Both the position numbers and the translations under genes were made by a program. From assembly GCF_042695135.1 (NCBI RefSeq), contig NZ_CP170547.1, positions 2,170,001-2,234,000 on the forward strand: a stretch of 64,000 bases of DNA. Direction: 5' to 3'. Below are positions 41,691 through 49,175 of the stretch, one piece after another. Position 1 is the stretch's first letter. The number at the start of each line of letters is the position of its first letter. The notes under the pieces were generated by a model that was given only the letters and a program-made list of their open reading frames with translations, ran no database searches and was not told the origin of the DNA. The stretch is from Epilithonimonas sp042695135. GTDB taxonomy: Bacteria > Bacteroidota > Bacteroidia > Flavobacteriales > Weeksellaceae.

Positions 41691-41936
41691 ATGAATTCTG
41701 ACCTTGTTCATAAAAAAAATGAACTTCTGCTTTGGATCTCCGATTTGCAGGATGAAAATATGGTTTCAAAATTATTGGAAATAAAAAATAATTTGAATCT
41801 TCCTGCATCTATAAACGAATCAAAAGCGGAATATGCTGTGAAAGATGATTTTGAAAAACGATGGGAAAAAGGTTTGACTTCTGAACAATCCAGAGAAGAG
41901 ACAAAGAGAAGAATCAAAGAATGGTGGGGAAAATAG
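41691..41936 (+). CDS. Antitoxin-like protein of a type II toxin-antitoxin pair
   Basis: 81 residues, all helical in appearance (KKNELLLWISDLQDENMVSK; FEKRWEKGLTSEQSREETKR) with a basic, Trp-ending tail that could lie in the groove of the toxin. No recognised DNA-binding motif. Preceded by AAAGGAA, one of the few SD-like sequences here. Overlaps the toxin by 16 nt. The call rests on size, helical character and context. Confidence 0.7.
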   Translation: MNSDLVHKKNELLLWISDLQDENMVSKLLEIKNNLNLPASINESKAEYAVKDDFEKRWEKGLTSEQSREETKRRIKEWWGK

Positions 41937-42256
41937 AAATTATTTATTCTCAAAATTTTATAGATTATATTGATGAATTAACGCTTGTATTGTATAAATT
42001 AAACTATTTTAGTTTTTTAGAAAGTGCATATCAATACACAGATAAAATTTATGATTTTGTCGATGAAAATATTGACAAACCAATTTCTAAACATTCACCC
42101 AAAAGCTTCCAAAAATTTGGAGAATTTTATATAAAATACAAGGCCAACGAAAATACAACCTGGTACATTTTTTTTGATAGAAAGGATCACCGTTTTCTCG
42201 TTACTCATATTTTGAATAATCATACAGAAAAATTTCCGGAATTATTTTTAGAATGA
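41921..42256 (+). CDS. RelE/ParE-superfamily toxin
   Basis: 111 residues: IEIIYSQNFIDYIDELTLVLY, a helical hairpin, then the strand set FGEFYIKYKANENTTWYIFFDRKDHRFLVTHILNNHT typical of RelE/ParE folds. The fold cannot tell ribosome-dependent RNase from gyrase poison. Its stop overlaps the glycosyltransferase start (ATGA at 42253), so the toxin pair is translationally coupled to a surface-polysaccharide gene. Confidence 0.75.
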   Translation: MVGKIEIIYSQNFIDYIDELTLVLYKLNYFSFLESAYQYTDKIYDFVDENIDKPISKHSPKSFQKFGEFYIKYKANENTTWYIFFDRKDHRFLVTHILNNHTEKFPELFLE

Positions 42257-43323
42257 AAAAATCAATTATTTTCATATTGCCAGATCTGGAAACCGGTGGT
42301 GCAGAACGCATCATCACAACGATTGCAAACCATCTCCCAAGAGACAGATTTTCACCCTCGATTCTTTTATTGAGAAAAGAAGGTGCTTATCTCGATTTTT
42401 TAAAACCTGATGTTGAGATTATTGACATCCAGACACCTCGGATCAGACATTCTCTTAAACCAATTCTTCTGGAAATAAAACGCCGGAAACCGGATATAGT
42501 CTTTTCCGGTTTTGGGGAAGTCAATGCGTATTTATCATTATTTATTAAGCTTTTCCCGAATACAAAATTCATAGCAAGAGAGACCAATGTTGTTTCCCAG
42601 CACGTTACTAGAAAAGAAATCAGGTTTTTTTATAAATTTTATAATAATTATGATCGCATTATTGCGCAAAGCAATGATATGCAGACCGATTTGATTAACA
42701 ACTTAGGAATCAGGAAACAAAAACTGGTCAAGATTAATAACCCTGTGGATGTAGATTTCATCGAAGAAAAACTGAAACTCTCCGAAAAGCCGGAAGAATT
42801 TTCTCCACAATACAAACACGTCATTGCCATTGGAAATCTCTCAGCCAGAAAAGGTTTTGATAATCTTTTGAAAGTGTTTTCCCGACTGAAGAATCAGAAT
42901 ATTCTGCTTCACATTCTTGGTGACGGGAAGGATAAGGAAGTACTTTTGCAGATGAAAGAAATGCTGGGACTGGATCACGTAATTTTTCACGGTAAAAAAA
43001 GCAATCCTTATCAATATCTGAAATTTGCAGATCTTTTCATTCTTTCTTCCAGATACGAAGGTTTCCCGAATGTACTCTTGGAAGCCGGAACCTGCGGCGT
43101 TTATGCATTGGCGAATAATTGCCCCGGCGGAATAGATGAAATCATTATCGATCAAATCAACGGGGAAATATCAAACATTGAAAATTATGATGATTTTGCC
43201 GAAAAGATCAAACACGCTTTACATAGAAACAACAACAAGGAAGATATCAAAGCTTCCATAAAATCTCGATTTTCAAAGGATATCATCCTGAAGAAATATG
43301 AAGATCTACTCTGGAATCTATAA
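42253..43323 (+). CDS. Glycosyltransferase family 4
   Basis: 356 residues, GT-B fold. N-terminal LPDLETGGAERIITTIANHL is the acceptor-side loop of GT4 enzymes; the nucleotide-sugar side shows AIGNLSARKGFDNLLKVFSRL (near 190), LHILGDGKDKEVLLQM, and LFILSSRYEGFPNVLLEAGTCG with the E-x7-E pair. Transfers a sugar in surface polysaccharide or glycan synthesis; donor unknown. Overlaps the toxin gene by 4 nt, so read from the recQ-TA transcript. Confidence 0.88.
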   Translation: MKKSIIFILPDLETGGAERIITTIANHLPRDRFSPSILLLRKEGAYLDFLKPDVEIIDIQTPRIRHSLKPILLEIKRRKPDIVFSGFGEVNAYLSLFIKLFPNTKFIARETNVVSQHVTRKEIRFFYKFYNNYDRIIAQSNDMQTDLINNLGIRKQKLVKINNPVDVDFIEEKLKLSEKPEEFSPQYKHVIAIGNLSARKGFDNLLKVFSRLKNQNILLHILGDGKDKEVLLQMKEMLGLDHVIFHGKKSNPYQYLKFADLFILSSRYEGFPNVLLEAGTCGVYALANNCPGGIDEIIIDQINGEISNIENYDDFAEKIKHALHRNNNKEDIKASIKSRFSKDIILKKYEDLLWNL

Positions 43324-43348
43324 AAAATTTGAACTAAATTGTAATATT

Positions 43349-43798
43349 ATGAAACCGGCATTTATCGTAATTTCAATTTTAATATTATCATCTTGTAATG
43401 CTGTAAAACCTGGAGACAAAGTTCTAAACCAGGAAGTTCCTTATGAAGAAGCAAAAAATTATTTTGTAAAGAATAATGTTAATGCTGCTTTGGACAATCC
43501 AAAATTTGAAACTCAGCAGGATTTTGATAAAGTTTTCGGGATGGCGACAACAATGGGAGAGAGCGGAAAGCCAACACCAATAGATTTTTCAAAAGAATTT
43601 GCAGTGGCCCAGGTAGAAGACCCATCTACTCAGAAAGTTGAGCTCAAACCAGTTTCCATTAGAAAAAATGCTAATATTCTTGAAATTAAATACCGGAAAA
43701 TTATTGGAGAAAATCAGTCATATACATCGCAGCATGCAATGATATTGATTATTGATAATAAATATAACGGAGATGTCAATTTTGTAAAAGTACAATAA
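43349..43798 (+). CDS. Small lipoprotein of unknown function
   Basis: 149 residues from ATG 43349. Lipobox ISILILSSCNAV, Cys near 16. The mature part has FAVAQVEDPSTQKVELKPVS and ends in a strand (MILIIDNKYNGDVNFVKVQ). Not recognised as a named family. 25 nt after the glycosyltransferase and ended by a terminator. Confidence 0.72.
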   Translation: MKPAFIVISILILSSCNAVKPGDKVLNQEVPYEEAKNYFVKNNVNAALDNPKFETQQDFDKVFGMATTMGESGKPTPIDFSKEFAVAQVEDPSTQKVELKPVSIRKNANILEIKYRKIIGENQSYTSQHAMILIIDNKYNGDVNFVKVQ

Positions 43799-43810
43799 AT
43801 AAAAAAATTA

Positions 43811-43841
43811 AATTCCTGAAAATTATTTCAGGAATTTTTCT
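43811..43841. terminator. Bidirectional terminator overlapping the Nudix gene end
   Basis: AATTCCTGAAA (43811-43821) and TTTCAGGAATT (43826-43836), then T. The Nudix stop codon lies inside the loop. Confidence 0.8.
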
Positions 43842-44239
43842 TTTGCCATATCAAAAACACGTTTGTCAATTGGCAGCGGAAAAGGATTTTCGCCTTCCAG
43901 AGAGAACCATTCTGTTTTCTCTATACAGGGATCGAGGATCAAAAGATCTTCTTCATTCAGGATTTCTGCGAGATAATAAATGGTTATCAATTGCTCATTA
44001 TCCCGGAATCTGGAAACCAAAAAATCGTCTTGTGTGTAAAAATGTTCTGTCACATTAATATCAAGATTCAACTCTTCCTGGAACTCCCGCTTTAAACAAT
44101 CAATCGTGCTTTCTCCGAACTCCAATCCGCCACCGGGTAATTTGATCAGGAAATCGCCGGCATATTCTTCGTGCAGTGCAAGGATCTTATTATCTTTTAT
44201 ACAAAGCGCATACACGCGGATGTTGATCTTATCTATCAT
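43823..44239 (-). CDS. Nudix hydrolase
   Basis: 138 residues. Nudix box GGLEFGESTIDCLKREFQEELNL (about 37-59) has the catalytic RE...EE; the usual Gly after EE is Asn. Cleaves a nucleoside diphosphate linked to another group, substrate unknown. Convergent with the lipoprotein gene, and 33 nt after mnmD in the same direction. Confidence 0.9.
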   Translation of the reverse strand: MIDKINIRVYALCIKDNKILALHEEYAGDFLIKLPGGGLEFGESTIDCLKREFQEELNLDINVTEHFYTQDDFLVSRFRDNEQLITIYYLAEILNEEDLLILDPCIEKTEWFSLEGENPFPLPIDKRVFDMAKEKFLK

Positions 44240-44272
44240 AATTGTAATTTGGAATGTCTAATTTATGCAAAA

Positions 44273-44947
44273 TTATTTTTTCCACGCATTTATCATTTCT
44301 CTTTTTCCCGGAGGTCCTTGTTTTTTCTCGACTTCAAAACCTAGTTCTATCAGATTTCTTCTTACGCTTCCTTTTGATGAATAAGTTGTCAGCAAGCCAC
44401 CGGTTTTCATTTTAGAAGCAACGATTTCGAATAATTCCATTTCCCAGAGGTCAGGCTGCACTCTGGCCCCGAAACAATCAAAATAAACAAGATCGATAGG
44501 AGGAAGGTCTGTATTTTTGATCTCAAAGAAATCTTTCTTGAGTTTTGTCAGGGAAAAATCAGTCGTCAGTTTATTCGGGGTTTCCCATTCTAACTCGTGG
44601 ATTTTCAGAGCCAAATCTTTTAAAAACTCATTCAAAAATAATTCAGAATAAGCAAGTTCTGATGCTTCATGCAAAAAAATCGGATATTTTTCTACCCCAA
44701 AATAATTGATCTTATGATTTTTATCATTTCTCAAATATTCATCAATTGTTACCAAAACGTTAAGACCTGTCCCAAAACCGAGTTCTAAAATATTAATTTC
44801 GTAATTATTTATTAAATTCAGTCCATTATTGATAAACACATGAATTGCTTCCTGCAATGCCCCATGTTTGGAATGGTAAGTTTCTTCTAAATCATTGATT
44901 AATAAAGTTTTACTACCATCTTTTGTAGATATTAATTCTCTTTTCAA
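44273..44947 (-). CDS. mnmD: tRNA mnm5s2U34 methyltransferase MnmD
   Basis: 224 residues. SAM-binding LELGFGTGLNVLVTIDEY (about 53-70), VYFDCFGARVQPDLWEMELF (near 150) and TTYSSKGSVRRNLIELGFEV are the signatures of the DUF752 methyltransferase domain, which in E. coli is fused into MnmC but stands alone here. It completes mnm5s2U at the wobble position of tRNA. Divergent from ilvE. Confidence 0.92.
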   Translation of the reverse strand: MKRELISTKDGSKTLLINDLEETYHSKHGALQEAIHVFINNGLNLINNYEINILELGFGTGLNVLVTIDEYLRNDKNHKINYFGVEKYPIFLHEASELAYSELFLNEFLKDLALKIHELEWETPNKLTTDFSLTKLKKDFFEIKNTDLPPIDLVYFDCFGARVQPDLWEMELFEIVASKMKTGGLLTTYSSKGSVRRNLIELGFEVEKKQGPPGKREMINAWKK

Positions 44948-44959
44948 AGTATTTTTTTA

Positions 44960-45005
44960 CAAATTTAAACTAAATTTTTATTATTAAATATTTATTATAT
45001 ATTTG
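44960..45005. promoter_or_regulatory. Divergent promoters of mnmD and ilvE
   Basis: Minus strand TAAATTTG (44967-44960), 13 nt before mnmD; plus strand TATATTTG (44998-45005), 26 nt before ilvE. Both are full -7 matches. Confidence 0.65.
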
Positions 45006-45030
45006 TAATACCTCAATTAAAATTTAAAAA

Positions 45031-46101
45031 ATGATAATTCAAAAATCTACCAACCCAAGAATTTCTACATTTGATCCACAAAATTTCTCATTTGGGAACA
45101 CTTTTATAGATCATATGATTATTTGTGAATATGAGAACGGAAAATGGGGGGATCTTCATTTGATTCCTTACGGACCAATAGGTTTTACCCCAGCAATGAT
45201 GGGGGTGAACTATGGGCAAGCTTGTTTTGAGGGAATGAAAGCTTATAAGGATGATGACGGTCAGGTTTTTCTTTTCCGCCCGGAAAAAAACTTTCAGAGA
45301 ATTAATAAATCTGCTAAAAGATTGGCAATCCCGGAAATTTCAGAAGAAATGTTTATGAATGGACTGAAAGCATTGGTGGATATTGACAGAGATTGGATCC
45401 CGCAGGGCGAAGGAATGTCACTTTATCTAAGACCATTGTTATTTGCTACAGAAGAGGCATTAAAAGCAAGAATATCAGAAAAATATATGTTTGCCATTGT
45501 TGCAACGCCGGCAAAAAATTATTACACAGCGCCGGTTTCTGTAAAAATTGCTGATCACTATTCCAGAGCTGCAAGCGGAGGTGTAGGTGCTGCAAAAGCT
45601 GCAGGAAACTACGCTGCATCGTTTTACCCGACACAATTGGCAATAGAAGAAGGTTATGATCAGGTGATCTGGACAGATGACTGTTCCCATGAGTATTTTG
45701 AGGAAAGCGGAACGATGAATGTTTTTGTAAGAATTAACGATACCATCTATACACCTAAAACGTCTGACAAAATTCTGGATGGCGTTACAAGAGACAGTTT
45801 CCTTCAACTTGCAGATAAAAGAGGAATTGATGTTGTTATTGGAAATGTAAAAGTTACTGATGTGGTAGAAGCGCAAAAAAATGGAACTTTGAAAGAAGTT
45901 TGGGGCGTTGGAACTGCGGTCGTAACAAGTATTTTTGAAGCATTAGGCTATCAGGGAGAACATTTGGAATTACCAAAACTTGCGCCTGGAGAAAGCTTTG
46001 CAGAACAGTTAAAAAATGATCTTGTAAATATCCAGACCAATAAAGCCGAAGATCCTTTTGGATGGAGAGTTTTGGTTGAAGAAAACGTATACAGTATATA
46101 G
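45031..46101 (+). CDS. ilvE: Branched-chain amino acid aminotransferase
   Basis: PLP enzyme for the last step of Leu, Ile and Val synthesis. 356 residues, class IV fold of the larger bacterial type. MMGVNYGQACFEGMKAYK (near 50) with FRPEKNFQRINKSAKRLAIP, YLRPLLFAT, AAGNYAASFYPTQLAIEEGY (Lys region) and SGTMNVFVRI are family marks. Monocistronic with own promoter and terminator. Confidence 0.95.
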   Translation: MIIQKSTNPRISTFDPQNFSFGNTFIDHMIICEYENGKWGDLHLIPYGPIGFTPAMMGVNYGQACFEGMKAYKDDDGQVFLFRPEKNFQRINKSAKRLAIPEISEEMFMNGLKALVDIDRDWIPQGEGMSLYLRPLLFATEEALKARISEKYMFAIVATPAKNYYTAPVSVKIADHYSRAASGGVGAAKAAGNYAASFYPTQLAIEEGYDQVIWTDDCSHEYFEESGTMNVFVRINDTIYTPKTSDKILDGVTRDSFLQLADKRGIDVVIGNVKVTDVVEAQKNGTLKEVWGVGTAVVTSIFEALGYQGEHLELPKLAPGESFAEQLKNDLVNIQTNKAEDPFGWRVLVEENVYSI

Positions 46102-46130
46102 AATTAAATAAAAAGTAAATTGAAAAGCTG

Positions 46131-46160
46131 AAACCGGAAATATTATTTCCGGTTTTTGTT
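46131..46160 (+). terminator. Terminator of ilvE
   Basis: AAACCGGAAA and TTTCCGGTTT around TATTA, then TTGTTTT. Confidence 0.87.
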
Positions 46161-46189
46161 TTAATACCAAATAAGTCTGTGAAAATTCT

Positions 46190-46197
46190 TAATTTTG
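46190..46197 (+). promoter_or_regulatory. Promoter -7 box of gldI
   Basis: TAATTTTG 52 nt before ATG 46250. Confidence 0.5.
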
Positions 46198-46249
46198 CAA
46201 AAGTTTTTTGAAGATAACCATATTTGATACTCAGAAGACATTTCAAAAT

Positions 46250-46762
46250 ATGAAAAAAACATTTTTTATATCATCTCTGGTCTTTTTAGCTGCTTGTGCT
46301 AAGCAGAATCCTGTACAAAATACTGGTGAACAGTTTATGTCCGAAAGCGAAATGGAAGTTTCCAAAAACAGATCAAAAGATCTGAATAATCTTGAAAGAT
46401 CTCAGATAGAAGACTGGATCAAATCTCAGAATATAAAATATTATCCAATGGGAATGAACTATTGGGTAAACATTGAAAATCTTGAAAGTCTTCCCCGCAA
46501 AAATAACGGAGAAAAAGTGTCCTATAAATATGACATCTACGACTTTGACAGAACCAAATTATATCAAAATCCAATTGTCAACACCAATGTAGAATTTGGA
46601 CATTTTATAGAAATGGATGCTGTGGAAGATGTGATCAGATATTTGAAAAAGGGAGAAGAAGCAGAGATTCTGGTGCCTTCTGTTTTAGCATACGGAACTT
46701 ATGGTGACAATAAAAAAATAACCAATGACATGCCTCTCATTATCAAGGTAAAAGTATTATAA
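46250..46762 (+). CDS. gldI: GldI-like FKBP-type peptidyl-prolyl isomerase lipoprotein
   Basis: 170 residues. Lipoprotein signal (SSLVFLAACAKQ). The body matches GldI: a helix (RSKDLNNLERSQIEDWIKSQ), a strand pair ending MNYWVNIENLE, then the FKBP core (GEKVSYKYDIYDFDRTKLY, EDVIRYLKKGEEAEILVPSV, YGTYGDNKKI). GldI is needed for gliding in Flavobacterium and thought to fold T9SS/Gld components; relatives without gliding keep it. 19 nt before the cyclophilin-FKBP gene. Confidence 0.82.
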   Translation: MKKTFFISSLVFLAACAKQNPVQNTGEQFMSESEMEVSKNRSKDLNNLERSQIEDWIKSQNIKYYPMGMNYWVNIENLESLPRKNNGEKVSYKYDIYDFDRTKLYQNPIVNTNVEFGHFIEMDAVEDVIRYLKKGEEAEILVPSVLAYGTYGDNKKITNDMPLIIKVKVL

Positions 46763-46781
46763 CAAACGATTATTATAAACA

Positions 46782-47879
46782 ATGAAAAAAATTATAGCAC
46801 TTTCTATAACATTATTAACATTATTAAATTGTAAAACATTGGAAATAGACAAAGAAGTTTATAAAAGTCTGCCAGACGGACTTTATGGAAATTTTGTAAC
46901 AAGTAAAGGTGAAATCCTGGTAAAATTCGAAGATGAAAAATCTCCGGTAACTGTTGCCAATTTTGTAGGTCTTGCAGAAGGTAAAATCGAAAATAAAGCA
47001 AAGAAAAAAGGGGAACCTTTTTATGATGGAACTATCTTTCACAGAGTGATCAAAGATTTTATGATCCAGGGTGGTGATCCTCAGGGAACCGGAATGGGAG
47101 ATCCCGGATACAAATTTGCTGACGAGAAAAACGACCTTCAGCACACAGGAAAAGGAATCTTGTCTATGGCGAATTCCGGACCTAATACCAACGGTTCTCA
47201 GTTCTTCATTACAGAGATTGCAACGCCTTGGTTGGATGGAAAACACACAATTTTCGGAAAAGTGGTAAAAGGTGAAGAAACTATTGATGCAATTGCAAAC
47301 GTAGAAAAAGGACCACAGGACAAGCCAAAAACGGATATTGTTTTGACGAAAGTAGCAGTTTTCGGAAAAGGCGATCAATACAAACATTACGATGCTGCAA
47401 AAATCTTCTCCGAAGGTAAAGCTAAAATCGAAGAAAAAAACAAAGCATTTTTAGCAAAAGCTGAAGCAGAAAAAGCTAAAAAACTAGCTGAATTTGCTGC
47501 GAATCAGGAAAAGTTAGTCAACGAAATGAAAGCCGGGATGCAGTCAACAGCTTCTGGTCTTTACTATAAAATTACTAAAACGACAACTGGTGCAGCACCA
47601 ACAGCCGGACAAACAGTTTCTGTTCATTACGCAGGAAAATTGATCAACGGGGAAGAGTTTGATAACTCTTTCAAAAGAAATGCACCGATTGATATTCCAA
47701 TTGGAGTTGGCCAGGTGATCAAAGGCTGGGACGAAGGAATTCTTTTATTGAAAGAAGGAGAGACAGCAACATTACTGATTCCACCGGCTTTAGGTTACGG
47801 AGAAAGAGGAGCAGGAGGTGTGATCCCGCCAAATTCCTGGTTGGTTTTCGATGTAGAGTTAGTTAAAATCGAGAAATAA
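46782..47879 (+). CDS. Cyclophilin-FKBP double peptidyl-prolyl isomerase lipoprotein
   Basis: 365 residues. Lipoprotein Cys17 in TLLTLLNCKTL. Cyclophilin domain about 35-195 (FHRVIKDFMIQGGDPQGTG, SMANSGPNTNGSQFFIT), an alanine/lysine-rich helical linker (AFLAKAEAEKAKKLAEFAAN, about 222-255), then an FKBP domain (VSVHYAGKLINGEEFDNSF, VIKGWDEGILLLKEGETATL, YGERGAGGVIPPNSWLVFDV). Two unrelated prolyl isomerase folds in one envelope protein. Probably a folding helper with GldI for exported proteins (inference from the shared operon). Confidence 0.9.
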   Translation: MKKIIALSITLLTLLNCKTLEIDKEVYKSLPDGLYGNFVTSKGEILVKFEDEKSPVTVANFVGLAEGKIENKAKKKGEPFYDGTIFHRVIKDFMIQGGDPQGTGMGDPGYKFADEKNDLQHTGKGILSMANSGPNTNGSQFFITEIATPWLDGKHTIFGKVVKGEETIDAIANVEKGPQDKPKTDIVLTKVAVFGKGDQYKHYDAAKIFSEGKAKIEEKNKAFLAKAEAEKAKKLAEFAANQEKLVNEMKAGMQSTASGLYYKITKTTTGAAPTAGQTVSVHYAGKLINGEEFDNSFKRNAPIDIPIGVGQVIKGWDEGILLLKEGETATLLIPPALGYGERGAGGVIPPNSWLVFDVELVKIEK

Positions 47880-47901
47880 TCTTTGAGATTTAATCATAAA
47901 G

Positions 47902-47935
47902 AAAGGAGTGAAATTAATTTTTCACTCCTTTTTTT
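47902..47935 (+). terminator. Terminator hairpin, left inverted copy
   Basis: GGAGTGAAATTAATTTTTCACTCC (47905-47928) with A tract before and T7 after. The same 24 bases occur inverted at 48592-48615. Confidence 0.9.
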
Positions 47936-47942
47936 GTTATAA

Positions 47943-48314
47943 TCAATGTTCATTCATTTTCCGGATATCCTCCAGACTTTTGTCCTTATAGAAATCCTGT
48001 AGTCCTATAATTGGAGAATTAATATCCTGGAGTTTATGAAGCTGATGATTTTCCGATAAGTGCTGCTGCATGTCGAGCAGGGAAAAAAGATCATTAGGCG
48101 TACAGTTCAGCGCGAGGCACATCGCTGTCAGCTGCCGAAAATTAACCTGAACAGCCTCTCCATTCAGCATTTTATTCACAGAATTACTACTGATACAAAT
48201 CTTTCTGAGAAAAGCGTGGGGGAAGATGACTTGTCTTGCTGTCATTATCGGTTTTAGATTCAGAACAATACTGCTCTGTCTGGGCGTAAGATCGCCGCGT
48301 TTTCTTCTTAACAT
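47943..48314 (-). CDS. XRE-type helix-turn-helix regulator
   Basis: 123 residues. HTH of the Cro/CI type spans about 28-78: ARQVIFPHAFLRKICISSNSVNKML then VNFRQLTAMCLALNCTPNDLF. The C-terminal 45 residues are unlike known effector domains. It lies with a 21-nt repeat array between two inverted identical hairpins and convergent with its left neighbour. Not matched to a named regulator; target unknown. Confidence 0.8.
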   Translation of the reverse strand: MLRRKRGDLTPRQSSIVLNLKPIMTARQVIFPHAFLRKICISSNSVNKMLNGEAVQVNFRQLTAMCLALNCTPNDLFSLLDMQQHLSENHQLHKLQDINSPIIGLQDFYKDKSLEDIRKMNEH

Positions 48315-48360
48315 ATATTTGTGTTTTTAATAAAAAACCAAGATAAGAAAAAAATCAAAA

Positions 48361-48546
48361 TCTCTAATAGAAGTTTGTCACTCTTCAATAGAGGTTAGTC
48401 TTCCTCTAATACAGGTTCATCTATCTCCAATATAGATTGGTCACTCTCTGATAGAGGTTCGCCGAGATCTAATAGAGGTTTGTCATTCTCTAATAAAAGT
48501 TTGTGGGTATCTAATAGAAATTGTCTGAACTCTAATATAGGTAAAT
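48361..48546. repeat. 21-nt tandem repeat array (about nine units)
   Basis: Degenerate units close to YTCTAATAGAGGTTTGTC (plus strand) recur with an exact 21-nt period. On the minus strand each unit is seven codons of the pattern xDKPLLE: FRQFLLD, THKLLLE, NDKPLLD, LGEPLSE, SDQSILE, IDEPVLE, ED-stop-PLLK, SDKLLLE. The frame has no ATG, GTG or TTG start and one stop (TAA at 48397-48395, AAA in the consensus). A plus-strand TATATTTG box (48314-48321) points into the array. No spacers, so not a CRISPR. Confidence 0.85.
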
Positions 48547-48587
48547 TTTTAGCTTCAGGAATAGAATTAAAGGTTTCAAAGCATAAA

Positions 48588-48619
48588 AAAGGGAGTGAAA
48601 AATTAATTTCACTCCCTTT
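48588..48619 (-). terminator. Terminator hairpin of bphO, right inverted copy
   Basis: Minus strand GGGAGTGAAATTAATTTTTCACTCCC then TTTTTTA, 23 nt after the bphO stop. Its inner 24 bases equal the hairpin at 47905-47928 in opposite orientation. Confidence 0.88.
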
Positions 48620-48638
48620 ATATTTTATGATTTTAATG

Positions 48639-49175
48639 TTATGATAACAATTGATAGGCTTTCTTTGCGCCTGTTACGCAGTTATCATAATGTTCTTTGG
48701 TAATCGTCTCATCAATGATGGATTTGAACTCCTGCCAAAACGAACCGGTATTCTCACCATACATCCCAAAGTAATTGAACTCTATATTCTCGAATTGCGG
48801 ATTTCTTTTAAGTTGCTTTGCTATTACATTCCCACCCAAAGTAGAGCCTTCCATGACGTACAATGCACCAAAAGCTTCGGCTTCGTTTTCCAGATTTTGT
48901 GTAGAAATTTCGGTTTCAGTTTTTATATTCAGATTGTTCAGATCAGTTTTAAGTGCATTGATCTTGCTTCTCAAATCCAATTTCAGTTCCGGATAGTTTT
49001 TTAATTGCTCCTGAATCTGAGGCTCGTAACGGTTGATTAATTTATAATTGTGAATCAAAAGTGTTTTGTAATCATCTAAAGTATAGGATTTATCAAAAAT
49101 TTTCTGTGATTGTAGTTTTGCTTCTGTGTCGTCGTGTTGTTGTTTTGTTTGTTCTTTAAGAAATACTGAAATCAT
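48639..49175 (-). CDS. bphO: Heme oxygenase (BphO type)
   Basis: Opens heme to biliverdin, iron and CO, supplying the chromophore of the adjacent phytochrome. 178 residues, all helical. Proximal His in TKQQHDDTEAKL (near 14), distal-helix Gly run in GALYVMEGSTLGG (about 103-115), and YFGMYGENTGSFWQEF. Start overlaps the end of bphP by 20 nt, so the two are one operon, bphP first. Confidence 0.92.
   Translation of the reverse strand: MISVFLKEQTKQQHDDTEAKLQSQKIFDKSYTLDDYKTLLIHNYKLINRYEPQIQEQLKNYPELKLDLRSKINALKTDLNNLNIKTETEISTQNLENEAEAFGALYVMEGSTLGGNVIAKQLKRNPQFENIEFNYFGMYGENTGSFWQEFKSIIDETITKEHYDNCVTGAKKAYQLLS

Noticed and set aside
48361..48546. CRISPR array
   Set aside because: Units are contiguous, degenerate and 21 nt long with no spacers; no cas genes.
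48361..48619. Type III toxin-antitoxin (ToxIN-like): tandem repeat RNA with terminator beside a gene
   Set aside because: The neighbouring protein is an XRE DNA-binding protein, not a ToxN-type endoribonuclease, and the terminator is on the far side of the array from the gene, not between them.
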